DNA of 64,000 nt. Origin: Rubripirellula lacrimiformis. GTDB taxonomy: Bacteria > Planctomycetota > Planctomycetia > Pirellulales > Pirellulaceae. The stretch covers positions 5,642,001 to 5,706,000 of the forward strand of contig NZ_CP036525.1 in NCBI RefSeq assembly GCF_007741535.1, given 5' to 3'. A model generated the notes under the pieces. That model worked only from the letters and a program-made list of their open reading frames with translations, had not been told where the DNA came from and made no database searches. This document shows, piece by piece, positions 16,879 to 25,469 of the stretch. How positions within the stretch are numbered: the stretch's first letter is position 1; each line of letters opens with the position of its first letter. The position numbers and the translations under genes are program-made.

Positions 16879-18084
16879 ATGACCAACACCTTCCCAAAAG
16901 CATGGATGACCTGCGTCGCCTTTGGCGTTAGCAGTGAAGTCTGGATGTACCGCCAAGCGACTCTGCTTCGCAAACTAGATCTAACGGTGATCGCAAAACG
17001 CTTTTACAACGAGGAACGATTTCCGGCAGTCGGCTTCGAATCGAAATGCGTTCAACATCGATGGCGACTGCCGCGGCAAGAATTTTTGCGTCAGTCGGCG
17101 CAGCAGATTTTGGGACGCTTGAATCGACGCGTCCCCGGGTTTGCCGCATCGCCGGGCGAAACCAGATGGTGGTTCGACCAGATTGAAAGGCAACGTCCCC
17201 AGGTCGTTTTGGCACAGTTTGGCAACCATGCCATGGAAATGTTGCCGCTGTTTCAGTCACAACAGATTCCCGTGGTCGCCCATTTCCATGGATTCGACTT
17301 GTCCCGCCTGCTGCGGAATCGACGGTACAGGCAACAGCTTCGGTCGACGGCGGGACAATTGGCTGGCTACGTCGTCGTCGCCCAATACATGCGATCAGAA
17401 CTCTTGCAGCTAGGCGTCCCCGACAACCGAATCCATGTCATTCCATGTGGGGTTCCACTGTCGCCCATGCCTTCGAGCGAACAAAGATCGGGAGCGTGCC
17501 GATTCTTATCCGTAGGACGCTTCGTCGACAAAAAACGTCCCGAATTGACCGTCCGCGCCTTCGCGTCCGTTGCCGATCGCGAGTCACAATCGACGCTAAC
17601 GATGATCGGCGATGGTCCCATGCTGACGCAGTGCCAAGAACTAGCCCGAACGCTGGGCGTCGCCGAGCGGATTCACTTTGTTGGTGTGAAAACGGCACCC
17701 GAGGTGAAGCAGGCAATGATGGAATCCAGCATCTTCGTTCAACACTCGGCCATTGCTGCCGATGGCGACAAAGAAGGCTGGCCTGTCGCGATCGCCGAAG
17801 CGGCCGCGCTGGCATTGCCCGTGATCGCAACCAACCATGCAAGTATTCCGGAGCAGATTGAGCACGGAAAAAGCGGATTGCTGTGCGACGAAGGCGACTG
17901 GGAAGCCATGTCCAAGAACATGCTGACCCTGGCGACATCGCCCGAACTGCGGCAAAGCATGGGTCGTTCCGCCTACGACCAGATGCAACCGTTCTCGGTT
18001 GACAATCAGGTCTCGCAATTGCAGAACGTTCTATTGAATGCCTCAGCGATGCCTGCGGCGAATCCAGTCCACGAACCTAGGTAG
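16879..18084 (+). CDS. Glycosyltransferase family 4 (GT-B)
   Basis: 401 residues, with AGAGGG about 7 nt before the ATG. The C-terminal Rossmann domain has the GT4 features FLSVGRFVDKKRPE, TMIGDGPMLTQCQELAR, IHFVGVK and the E-x7-E region (EGWPVAIAEAAALALPVIAT). The N-terminal domain includes VVAHFHGFDLSR. It transfers a sugar from a nucleotide donor to a growing glycan in the cytoplasm. Its stop codon is directly adjacent to the stop of the convergent methyltransferase (TAG then CTA) with no spacer and no terminator between them. Confidence 0.9.
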   Translation: MTNTFPKAWMTCVAFGVSSEVWMYRQATLLRKLDLTVIAKRFYNEERFPAVGFESKCVQHRWRLPRQEFLRQSAQQILGRLNRRVPGFAASPGETRWWFDQIERQRPQVVLAQFGNHAMEMLPLFQSQQIPVVAHFHGFDLSRLLRNRRYRQQLRSTAGQLAGYVVVAQYMRSELLQLGVPDNRIHVIPCGVPLSPMPSSEQRSGACRFLSVGRFVDKKRPELTVRAFASVADRESQSTLTMIGDGPMLTQCQELARTLGVAERIHFVGVKTAPEVKQAMMESSIFVQHSAIAADGDKEGWPVAIAEAAALALPVIATNHASIPEQIEHGKSGLLCDEGDWEAMSKNMLTLATSPELRQSMGRSAYDQMQPFSVDNQVSQLQNVLLNASAMPAANPVHEPR

Positions 18085-18924
18085 CTAGCCCGCGATGGCT
18101 GTTTCATTCCCACGAGTGGTCAACCACCGATGCGATTTTCGATCAATATCGACGCCAAAGACTTCTCGCACCTGGGCCCTACGTTGCTTAGCGTCTGCTG
18201 ACTCTTTGAGTCGTGACAACCTCGATTCAATCCGCCGCTGCAACCCCAGTGGAAACCGACGAGACCATTCCGAGCTCGGGATCGTGACTCCGACCGATTG
18301 TCCTCGCGAAAGCACGGTATAGCAGTACTGCCCCGGAGTCCACACATTCACCGATTGATGGGCGACCACGGATGCCCCGATCTCTTTCGCGAAAACTTCA
18401 AAGTGGCTCCGATCAACGATCTCGTCAACGATCTGCAGCCCTTCGGGTTCGAACTCCGCCAGCCATTCCTGGTGTTTACGACTGGGCGTTGTCAGAACAA
18501 CGATGCCGTTCTCGGCCAATGAACGTCCAACAGTCGCGTGGAACACCGAACGCGCCTCACAGGGGATGTGTTCATACACGTCGACCATTGTGATCACTTC
18601 AAACGAATTCACTCTGGGGGGCGTGGTCATATCCGAAACCGAAAATTCAATTCGCTCATTCGCCGACAACCGAGACGCTGCTTGAATATTCTGTGCACTG
18701 ATATCGACACCTAAGACCTTTAGTTCAGGAAAACTTTTGGCCAGCGCCAACGAAGTTGTCCCGATTCCGCATCCGACGTCCAGCACATTTTTCACATCAC
18801 TGGTAACTGCCGACTTCACGAACTGCAAAGCCATGTTCAGGCGCAAATTGCCATAGATGAAGTCGCGTAGCAATCGAATATTGAACTGGTCATAGAACTG
18901 GCTGATTTCGGCATTGGTCGTCAT
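18085..18924 (-). CDS. Class I SAM-dependent methyltransferase
   Basis: 279 residues. AGGA lies 9 nt upstream of the ATG. Motif I is NVLDVGCGIGTTSLALAK near residue 48, followed by VLGVDISAQNIQAA, VITMVDVYEHIP and ENGIVVLTTPSRKHQEWL. The C-terminal ~80 residues are basic and helical and not part of the core fold. It lies 10 nt downstream of a glycosyltransferase gene and presumably methylates a glycan intermediate. Substrate unknown. Confidence 0.85.
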   Translation of the reverse strand: MTTNAEISQFYDQFNIRLLRDFIYGNLRLNMALQFVKSAVTSDVKNVLDVGCGIGTTSLALAKSFPELKVLGVDISAQNIQAASRLSANERIEFSVSDMTTPPRVNSFEVITMVDVYEHIPCEARSVFHATVGRSLAENGIVVLTTPSRKHQEWLAEFEPEGLQIVDEIVDRSHFEVFAKEIGASVVAHQSVNVWTPGQYCYTVLSRGQSVGVTIPSSEWSRRFPLGLQRRIESRLSRLKESADAKQRRAQVREVFGVDIDRKSHRWLTTRGNETAIAG

Positions 18925-18934
18925 ATCGTTTTTC

Positions 18935-20092
18935 CTAAAGATGGAGAGATTCGATTCGGGTCAGCATACGACTGGCAATCTGCTGCCAACTCATATCGTC
19001 ATCAAGGTTGGTGGTCGAGAATCCTTGGGGATCTCTTCGAAAAGCAAGCGCCGCATCGACGGCTTCACCAAGTCCACTGGCCCCAGCCTGCTGGTAAAGG
19101 AACAATGAATCGCTCGAACTTAGGGGAGCAAGTGATTCCGCAGCAAAGGCGGCGATGGGTATGTTGGACGACCGATATTCGAAGTATTTCATGGGACTGC
19201 GGCCATGATTTTCTTCGTTATCGACTAGCGGCAACATTGCTACATCGCAATGTTGCAGCACAGCAGGCAACCGATCGTAGGTAATCGGCCCCATCCAGCG
19301 CAGATTGCTTGGCGAGTCTGCTGGCAAACTGATCGTGGTGGGCCCGTACATCAACACGTTCAAATCGGGTCGCCGCAGGGCCATGCCTACGACTCCGTCC
19401 AAATCAAGCCGATGATCAATAGCTCCCACGTAGACCGCTCTTGGGCCATCGATTCCTGCCAAAGATGGATCCTCGTCTCGCCGCTCGCGAAAGTGGTCTG
19501 CATCAAAACCGTTTCGGAAGACGTCGACTTCTCGTCCGCCACTTAGATCGCGCAGATGTCGCGCCACCGGATCACTGGTAGCGAAGATCCCATCTGCCGA
19601 GGCTAATATCTTGCGTTCGGCATCAAGGATGGATGGGTCACCTCGGTACTGGGCGTACAAATCCGTCGCTCGATAGACCGTCTTGCGTGCCTGCAAAACT
19701 GGCTCGACGCCAACCATCCGGGGTTCATCGATCAGCGCGACATCGATCGACGAAAAACCAAACCGTGACAACACGGCCCGAATACGCTTCGCCAGCGGAA
19801 CGGAGAAATTGTGACCGAGCGGCGCGCTCAGGTATTTTGCAACATCCCATGGAACAGCAGCCAGCGGCACCCATTCGATCAAATTTGGCTCGCGTTCGGT
19901 CGCACCACCCCAGGCGGAATCGAAACGCTGCTTCATATGCGGACGCCCGATGCGCGACAAATGGAATGGCGTCAACGGCAGCGACACATGGATCACGCGA
20001 TGACCAAGCTTCGCCCAAACTCGTGCGAGTTGATGCGAGCCGACCACCATTGCGGGATGAAAAGCCGAATGAGAGACAAAGGCGATATTCAC
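18935..20092 (-). CDS. Glycosyltransferase, GT-B fold, group 1-like
   Basis: 385 residues using the GTG at 20092, one base after the TAA of the upstream O-methyltransferase remnant; the frame stays open to 20221, but the conserved start is KVNIAFVSHSAFHPA. Visible features: TVYRATDLYAQYRGDP, a DGIFATSDPVARHLRDLSGG segment, VFRNGFDADHF, AVYVGAIDHRLD, LRWMGPITYDRLPAVLQHCD and SPMKYFEYRSSNIPI. These fit the TuaH-like glycosyltransferases that act in polysaccharide synthesis. It is in an operon with the downstream methyltransferase. Confidence 0.82.
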   Translation of the reverse strand: MNIAFVSHSAFHPAMVVGSHQLARVWAKLGHRVIHVSLPLTPFHLSRIGRPHMKQRFDSAWGGATEREPNLIEWVPLAAVPWDVAKYLSAPLGHNFSVPLAKRIRAVLSRFGFSSIDVALIDEPRMVGVEPVLQARKTVYRATDLYAQYRGDPSILDAERKILASADGIFATSDPVARHLRDLSGGREVDVFRNGFDADHFRERRDEDPSLAGIDGPRAVYVGAIDHRLDLDGVVGMALRRPDLNVLMYGPTTISLPADSPSNLRWMGPITYDRLPAVLQHCDVAMLPLVDNEENHGRSPMKYFEYRSSNIPIAAFAAESLAPLSSSDSLFLYQQAGASGLGEAVDAALAFRRDPQGFSTTNLDDDMSWQQIASRMLTRIESLHL

Positions 20093-20093
20093 T

Positions 20094-20639
20094 TTAGGCC
20101 GCTGCCTTTTGGAACACGAAACGTCCCAAATCATCGATTCGGTTCCACCCCAGCAGGATCCGATTGCTGGTTCGGCAACCATCGATCCATTTCCTCGCGT
20201 CCCCCCGATGCGCATCGTCATTGATGGCCAGCACGCTATTGTTTCCTGGCGAATGATACAGACAGGTCATTTCGCGATTGATCGATTCATACCAACCGGC
20301 AACCAAGCGCGGTCGTGCAATTTGACTTGGCAAAGCTGTTGGGATGGTGTCTTCGACCTTGCCTTGAATGATCGACAATAACGACCGTGGGTAACCGGTG
20401 GAAAGGGAATTCCGGGTGACACTTTCGAATCCCGTACGCACGACAGAACGAACCGCTTCGACCAACCCGTTCACTCGTTCAGAGGCTGTCATAGGAAACG
20501 CCTTGACCCGTTCGATGACCTTGCGATTCTCGGCGGTATTGTCGTCTCGGACGCACACCGCGTCGTGCGAATGGCGAAACATGTTGCCCCCTAGCGTATT
20601 TATGCCTGGACGCACCAACTGTTCGTGCAGTTTGATCAT
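20094..20639 (-). pseudogene. TylF-type O-methyltransferase remnant with internal deletion
   Basis: The frame codes 181 residues, against about 250 or more for TylF/MycF-like macrocin O-methyltransferases. Residues ~40-74 match the family N-terminus (VIERVKAFPMTASERVNGLV, then EAVRSVVR). Residues ~78-105 match a much later segment (SLSTGYPRSLLSIIQGKVED, TIPTALP), and the end matches the family C-terminus (WYESINRE, INDDAHRGDARKWID, NRIDDLGRFV). The missing ~75 residues would include the SAM-binding ECGVWRGGS motif. The usual LDTDWYES is VAGWYES and the IIDDYG is INDDAH, so metal ligands are also lost. It is almost certainly inactive. It abuts the downstream glycosyltransferase and once formed its operon. 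Confidence 0.75.
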
Positions 20640-21090
20640 GGGAAAACCGGGAACTTCTATTTGGAAGAACTCTCAACGGCGGGCGGCAAGCTGGGGCGAA
20701 CAAATGGCGTTGCTACCACCGCGGTCCCTATCGGTATCGACCAACCAAGATTCAATCGACCATACGATCTACTGGGCGCCGACCTGTGCTGAATTTGCAC
20801 GAAACGCCGCCTTCAAATGCCGCGTCTTCTTCACACCTGATTCAATCCATACGACTGACCTGTGCGATCAGCAACAAGAACCGGGGCGAGCGTCCAAACG
20901 CAGACGCTGTGACACATTCGTTCCCCACGTTTGGAGCGTCTTCTTTGTAGCGGAAGGCGCCAACGGTTTGTCGATCGAGTGAGCCGTGATCGCGTGAGCG
21001 GCCGGGAATCTTTCCAATCGCCCGTGGCCTCATGGCCAGCGGAATTCGCCAATGCCGGTGAATGTTCGATCCAATCGACAAACCGTTGAC

Positions 21091-21527
21091 GACTTGCGTT
21101 ACGAGTTTCGGTCGAGGGACGTGGGATCGCCGAAAGTCTTGGCGACTTGCGCTACGAGTTTCGGCCGAGGGACGTGGGATCGCCGAAAGTCTTGACGACT
21201 TGCGCTACGAGTTTCGGCCGAGGGACGTGGGATCGCCGAAAGTCTTGACGACTTGCGGTACGAGTTTCGGCCGAGGGACGTAGGATCGCCGAAAGTCTTG
21301 GCGACTTGCGCTACGAGTTTCGGCCGAGGGACGTAGGATCGCCGAAAGTCTTGGCGACTTGCGCTACGAGTTTGGGCCGATGGACGTGGGATCGCCGAAA
21401 GTCTTGGCGACTTCCGCTACGAGTTTCGGCCGAGGGGCGTGGGATCACCGAAAGTCTTGGCGACTTGCGCTACGAGTTTGGCCGAGGGACGTGGGATCGC
21501 CGAAAGTCTTGGCGACTTGCGCTACGA
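21091..21527. repeat. 53-bp tandem repeat array (eight units plus a partial ninth)
   Basis: Successive acgagttt(c/g)gg anchors lie at 21101, 21154, 21207, 21260, 21313, 21366, 21419 and 21472, exactly 53 bp apart, with a last partial unit at 21524 (52 bp). Each unit contains AAGTCTTGGCGACTT or AAGTCTTGACGACTT, a small stem (AAGTC/GACTT). The reverse complement of a unit matches the single element at 28161-28226 at about 24 of 25 positions. There are no variable spacers, so it is not a CRISPR array. A 53-bp period rotates the frame, so it is not a protein repeat. The rest of the 20640-21576 gap shows nothing recognisable. Confidence 0.88.
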
Positions 21528-21576
21528 AATGCTTCGCTGCGTTGGGGCAAGCGGCGAACAGTGGATGACGTTCGCA

Positions 21577-21858
21577 CTAATAGCGGATGACGAGCCCACC
21601 GCTGTATTGCTTTGGCGGACGCACGTCGGTGCTGATGTTGTCCAGCTTCTGCGACATCTCTTGCCGGATTCGATGGACCAGTTCTTTTAGGTCAGCCGCA
21701 CTTCCTTCGACGTCCAACATGACGCTGCCGTCGATCTCGTTTCGAACAAACCCGTGGACGTCCAACCCGGCGGCCGACTGGACTGCTGTCATCCGAAACC
21801 CGACACCTTGAACGTGACCGGTGAAACAAACGACATGACGAATCGGCGTGGTCGACAT
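21577..21858 (-). CDS. acyP: Acylphosphatase
   Basis: 93 residues, the normal size. The catalytic signature is CFTGHVQGVGFRMTAV (substrate-binding Arg in GVGFR) and the second motif is VHGFVRNEIDGSVMLDVEG, carrying the catalytic Asn. It hydrolyses acyl phosphates such as acetyl phosphate or 1,3-bisphosphoglycerate in the cytoplasm. The ATG shares its A with the stop of the upstream PP2C phosphatase (TAATG), so the two are translated together. Confidence 0.93.
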   Translation of the reverse strand: MSTTPIRHVVCFTGHVQGVGFRMTAVQSAAGLDVHGFVRNEIDGSVMLDVEGSAADLKELVHRIRQEMSQKLDNISTDVRPPKQYSGGLVIRY

Positions 21859-23678
21859 TAGAGGTGTGAATCCGTTTGGCCTAGAACATTGCCCAGGTCT
21901 TCGCTATCCAGCGTATCGGTGCCGGTGGTATCGGCGACAGGATCCGCGGATGTCGCACTCTTCATCCGTTCGATGACCACCATGCACATGTCATCAAATG
22001 GCGGTCGGTTGCCAATGTGTTCCAGCACTTCCTTGACGATCCGATCCTTCACTTCGTCGGCATCGCCCGGCATCGCCGCAAGTTCGCGAAGGCGTTTGAT
22101 CCCGAATTCGTTGTCGTCGGTATCCATCGCTTCGTTGATCCCGTCGGTATACAGGACGGCAAGATCACCCACGTCAAACTTGAAGTTCACGACTTCGTAT
22201 TCCATGCCATCGTCGATCGCGATCGGCAGTCCCGATTCCTCTTCGCTCGGTTCGCATAGCGATCCATCGCTGTGCATCCGCACCAGGGGAGCCATGTGAC
22301 CAGCGTTGACAATCGAAACATATTCGTTGGACGGGTCGATCACGATCACCAAAAACGTGATGAACCGCTCAACATGCAAACGGCTCATTCGATCATTCAG
22401 ACGCTCGATCGCTCGCGACAGATTTGAATCGCTTGCCAAGCAGAACCTAGTCTCGGCGGACAATTTGGCCATGAACATTGCTGCGGCCACGCCGTGTCCC
22501 ACCACGTCCGCGACGACAATCGCAACGCGTCCATCCGCCAAGTGGATGTAATCGAAGTAGTCGCCACCGATATGGTGCGCCGCTTGATAGAAACTGCGAA
22601 CACGAAAACCGGTCGCGTCGGGTGGCGTTTGGGGCAAGAAGGCTTGCTGAACCTCGGTTGCCAATTTCAGGTCCTGTTCGACCTCTTTTTGCTGTAGGGC
22701 TTGTTCGTGCATGCGAGCGTTGTTGATCACGATGCCCGCCTGTGCGGCGACACCGGCCAGCAAGTCGGCATCCTCTTCGCGAAATTGTCCGCGGCCCTGG
22801 ATCGAGTCAATCTGCAAAGCTCCGAACGACTTGCCTTCGGCATCCACCAGCGGTGCGCAGATCATGGACCGAATCGAAAAATCGGCAATCGATTGGCTGC
22901 TATCGAACCGGCTATCCTCCGACGCGTCCAAAGACAAAATCGCTTTGCCCGAATTCATGACTTCGCGAATGATCGTCCGGCTGACGCGGATCGTTTCAGT
23001 TTCGTCGTGCGCAGCGCGTGTCTTGACCCAACGTGGCACCAGGTTCCCATCGGGGTCCTGCATGACGATGAACCCACGGTCGGCGGCCGGAAAAATCCCA
23101 AACAGGCTGCTAAGCACCTTGGGCAACACTTCTTCGACCGACATGGCGCCGTTGAGGTTGCGATTGATCTGGATCAGTGCCTCCAGTTTCGCCTCCGCCG
23201 TCGCGATCATCTTCAGCCCCTCAGAGGAGCTGCGGAATTCAACTTTGGCACCGGGGCTGTTCAGTCCGGATGACGATCCACTGCCAGAACCTGAAAGATT
23301 TTCGGTCTCTTGCTCGTCGACCATCATGATGCCGAAATTCGATCCATCGAATGTCATCTCGGCCCCGGCGCGAGCAAACTCGGGGACTGAATCGCCTTGG
23401 AAAACAAATTCGACGTCGCTGACCCGGATGCGATCACCCTGCTTCAGCATCTCCGGCGCGGTCAGCAGTTGGCCGTTTAGGAAGGTGCCATTTCGGCTGC
23501 CCGAGTCTTCGACCAGGAAGTCGGCGTCACGCTTGAAGACCTTGGCGTGATAGCGGCTGACGGCGCCAGCGTCGACGACGATGCTACATTCTGGGTGCCG
23601 GCCCAAAGTGGTTTCACGATCCACCAACTCGAATCGTTCCGAGCTGCCTGTGCCGTTTTGGGTAACCAGAAATGCCAT
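21858..23678 (-). CDS. FHA-GAF-PP2C (SpoIIE/RsbU-type) serine phosphatase
   Basis: 606 residues in three domains. FHA at ~1-95 (TTLGRHPECSIVVD, VSRYHAKVF, DSGSRNGTFLNGQLL) binds phosphothreonine. GAF at ~160-320 (RSMICAPLVDAEGKSFGALQ) is a sensory domain. A coiled segment leads to a PPM/SpoIIE phosphatase at ~360-580 with GGDYFDYIHL, VAIVVADVVGHGVAAAMFMA, AVLYTDGINEAMD and DDMCMVVIE, which retain the metal-binding Asp residues. The architecture suggests a signalling phosphatase that could regulate an anti-sigma antagonist or other phosphoprotein. No partner kinase or STAS protein is nearby. It overlaps acyP by one base. Confidence 0.92.
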   Translation of the reverse strand: MAFLVTQNGTGSSERFELVDRETTLGRHPECSIVVDAGAVSRYHAKVFKRDADFLVEDSGSRNGTFLNGQLLTAPEMLKQGDRIRVSDVEFVFQGDSVPEFARAGAEMTFDGSNFGIMMVDEQETENLSGSGSGSSSGLNSPGAKVEFRSSSEGLKMIATAEAKLEALIQINRNLNGAMSVEEVLPKVLSSLFGIFPAADRGFIVMQDPDGNLVPRWVKTRAAHDETETIRVSRTIIREVMNSGKAILSLDASEDSRFDSSQSIADFSIRSMICAPLVDAEGKSFGALQIDSIQGRGQFREEDADLLAGVAAQAGIVINNARMHEQALQQKEVEQDLKLATEVQQAFLPQTPPDATGFRVRSFYQAAHHIGGDYFDYIHLADGRVAIVVADVVGHGVAAAMFMAKLSAETRFCLASDSNLSRAIERLNDRMSRLHVERFITFLVIVIDPSNEYVSIVNAGHMAPLVRMHSDGSLCEPSEEESGLPIAIDDGMEYEVVNFKFDVGDLAVLYTDGINEAMDTDDNEFGIKRLRELAAMPGDADEVKDRIVKEVLEHIGNRPPFDDMCMVVIERMKSATSADPVADTTGTDTLDSEDLGNVLGQTDSHL

Positions 23679-24100
23679 TAAAAATACCTGCGACCATACC
23701 GATTCGTAAGTTCAGCATTGTAAGTTGGCAGGTTGCGTTCCACAACGAAGGCGCGGCGGAAAGCAGGCACGCTTCGGCAGGAAACGCCCGGACTGGCTGA
23801 GCGGAAGATGGGCGATCCAGTGAAGACGGGACGCTGCCGAGCGATCCAGGTCCCGATCCCTCACTACCCCCGACCCAACGATCCTATTCATGGGGACCAC
23901 CGATCCCCTTGCCGGTCCGTTGGGATGCCCTGCCAACCCCTGGCTTCCAGCGACACTCTCGGGAAAGACTTAGCCTCCGACAGACGCCGACGCGAAAGGT
24001 CAATCGCCAGAGATTGGACGGCGTCGGCAATTCCGGCGGCGACTTCCCAGCTGACGTTTGGCTTCTAACCGCGAGACTGCCCATTGCGATCAAGAATCGA
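23679..24100. other. Gap between phosphatase and EboE genes
   Basis: About 420 bp between two minus-strand genes. It presumably contains the promoter of the phosphatase-acylphosphatase pair. I see no coding potential, repeat or clear regulatory site; short frames on either strand have no family resemblance. Confidence 0.4.
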
Positions 24101-25336
24101 TCAGGTGCTTTCAACAATCGATCGTCGCAACCAGGTCAATTCGCCTGCAATGTCCTCGGCCAATCCCCGCTTTCGCATCGGCTCGGGCAATACCGTCCAG
24201 GCGTAGGTCTCGATCTCGAGGTGTCCGGTGAATTCGATACTGGAATCGCTGGCCGCCAATGCTTGCAGACAATCCAGGACCTCGCCATGCGTCGTGGTGA
24301 GGTGCCCGAATCGCTCCAAGAAGATAGGCACGTGGAAATGGACCACCCACCGATCGTCGCCCCAAACCGGGTCTCCGTCTTGGGCCACTCGGCCGATCAA
24401 TTCGGGCAGGTCTTCGACCAATTTCGATTCGCCCGTCGCGGTCCGCCGCATGGTTTGGTGCAGATAACGGTCTTCGGCAAAGAAACGCAACTGATCGATC
24501 GCTTCGCGGCGGCGGCCAATCGCCATCGACTTCCAATCCGCCACGACGGCGCTACTGACCTGGACCTTTCCGATCATGATTCCGGCTTCACCCAATCGGT
24601 TCAGGGTGTCGGCTTGGCCTTCCATCATGACCGCACTGTGACAGATATCGTGGCAAACGCCGATGTATTGACGGTGATCGGCGTCGGGCAACTGGTCCTG
24701 AAAAAACTCGATGACGTCGCTGGTGGTATCCAGCAAACACCCCGGTTCGGGTTCGATGGCCACCACGATTCGGCGACCGGTGCGAGACTCTAGGTCTTTC
24801 AGCGACGTCGCCAACTGCCGCAGATTCTCTCCCGCGGCCGCAATCATCTGAGCGGTCTGCGATTCCACATTCCCCGAACCATCGGCCCCGGACCCTGGCG
24901 GCCAACCGATGGGCAGGGTGCTGATGGATCCGAGCGAGCTTTTTTCGCCGGACGGGTCGGTTTCAGGCAGGATGGCTGCCAAAATTTCCGCTAACTGCTG
25001 GGTGTACGTCAGCCGTGACGTGTCGGCCCAGGTGGGCTGATACACCGCATGCTTGACGACGGGTTGGTGGAAATTGTCGTAGGGAAAGCCATTGATCGTG
25101 TAGGGACGTAGGCGCCGCTGGGCCAAAAAGCCAGCGAAATCCGCCGTATTGCCCACCAATTGCCCGGCTGCCGATGCCGGCAACCACAGCCCCACCCCCA
25201 AGTCATCCAGTCCGGCCTCAATGCGGGCGGGCACAGCGTACTGTTCCAAGTTCGATTGGATCGACTTCATGTCGGTCCCTGCGTGCACGTTGGTGCAGTA
25301 ACCAATGGTCCAGTCGATGGGGGCTATATTCGTCAC
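24101..25336 (-). CDS. eboE: EboE-type metabolite traffic protein (xylose-isomerase-like TIM barrel)
   Basis: 411 residues. The N-terminus IGYCTNVHAGTDM and the later RRLRPYTINGFPYDNFHQ, VKHAVYQPTWADTSRLTYTQ and GSISTLPIGW are hallmarks of the EboE group within the sugar-phosphate isomerase/AP-endonuclease-2 superfamily. Metal-binding candidates are seen in IEPEPGCLLDTTSD, GVCHDICHSAVM and the later VHFHVPIF. EboE is normally encoded in the ebo cluster (eboA-F), linked to export of a prenylated metabolite precursor to the periplasm in other bacteria. No other ebo gene is visible within this window, so its role here is uncertain. Confidence 0.8.
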   Translation of the reverse strand: MTNIAPIDWTIGYCTNVHAGTDMKSIQSNLEQYAVPARIEAGLDDLGVGLWLPASAAGQLVGNTADFAGFLAQRRLRPYTINGFPYDNFHQPVVKHAVYQPTWADTSRLTYTQQLAEILAAILPETDPSGEKSSLGSISTLPIGWPPGSGADGSGNVESQTAQMIAAAGENLRQLATSLKDLESRTGRRIVVAIEPEPGCLLDTTSDVIEFFQDQLPDADHRQYIGVCHDICHSAVMMEGQADTLNRLGEAGIMIGKVQVSSAVVADWKSMAIGRRREAIDQLRFFAEDRYLHQTMRRTATGESKLVEDLPELIGRVAQDGDPVWGDDRWVVHFHVPIFLERFGHLTTTHGEVLDCLQALAASDSSIEFTGHLEIETYAWTVLPEPMRKRGLAEDIAGELTWLRRSIVEST

Positions 25337-25469
25337 AATTCCTCGCGTTGAGCATGGGTACGGGCAAAACCGGCCTCCATATCTTACGCCCTGTGCGGTC
25401 TCCGACGCGACCCGATTAAACTAAGCTTGACCTACACCCAGATCTCCCTCCTTTGCTTGTAGCCCTGAT

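Noticed and set aside
21091-21527. Possible CRISPR array
   Set aside because: Repeats follow one another with no unique spacers, and no cas gene is near.
21062-21590. Open frames across the 53-bp array
   Set aside because: The 53-bp period shifts the frame every unit and the peptide differs by frame; composition unlike neighbours.
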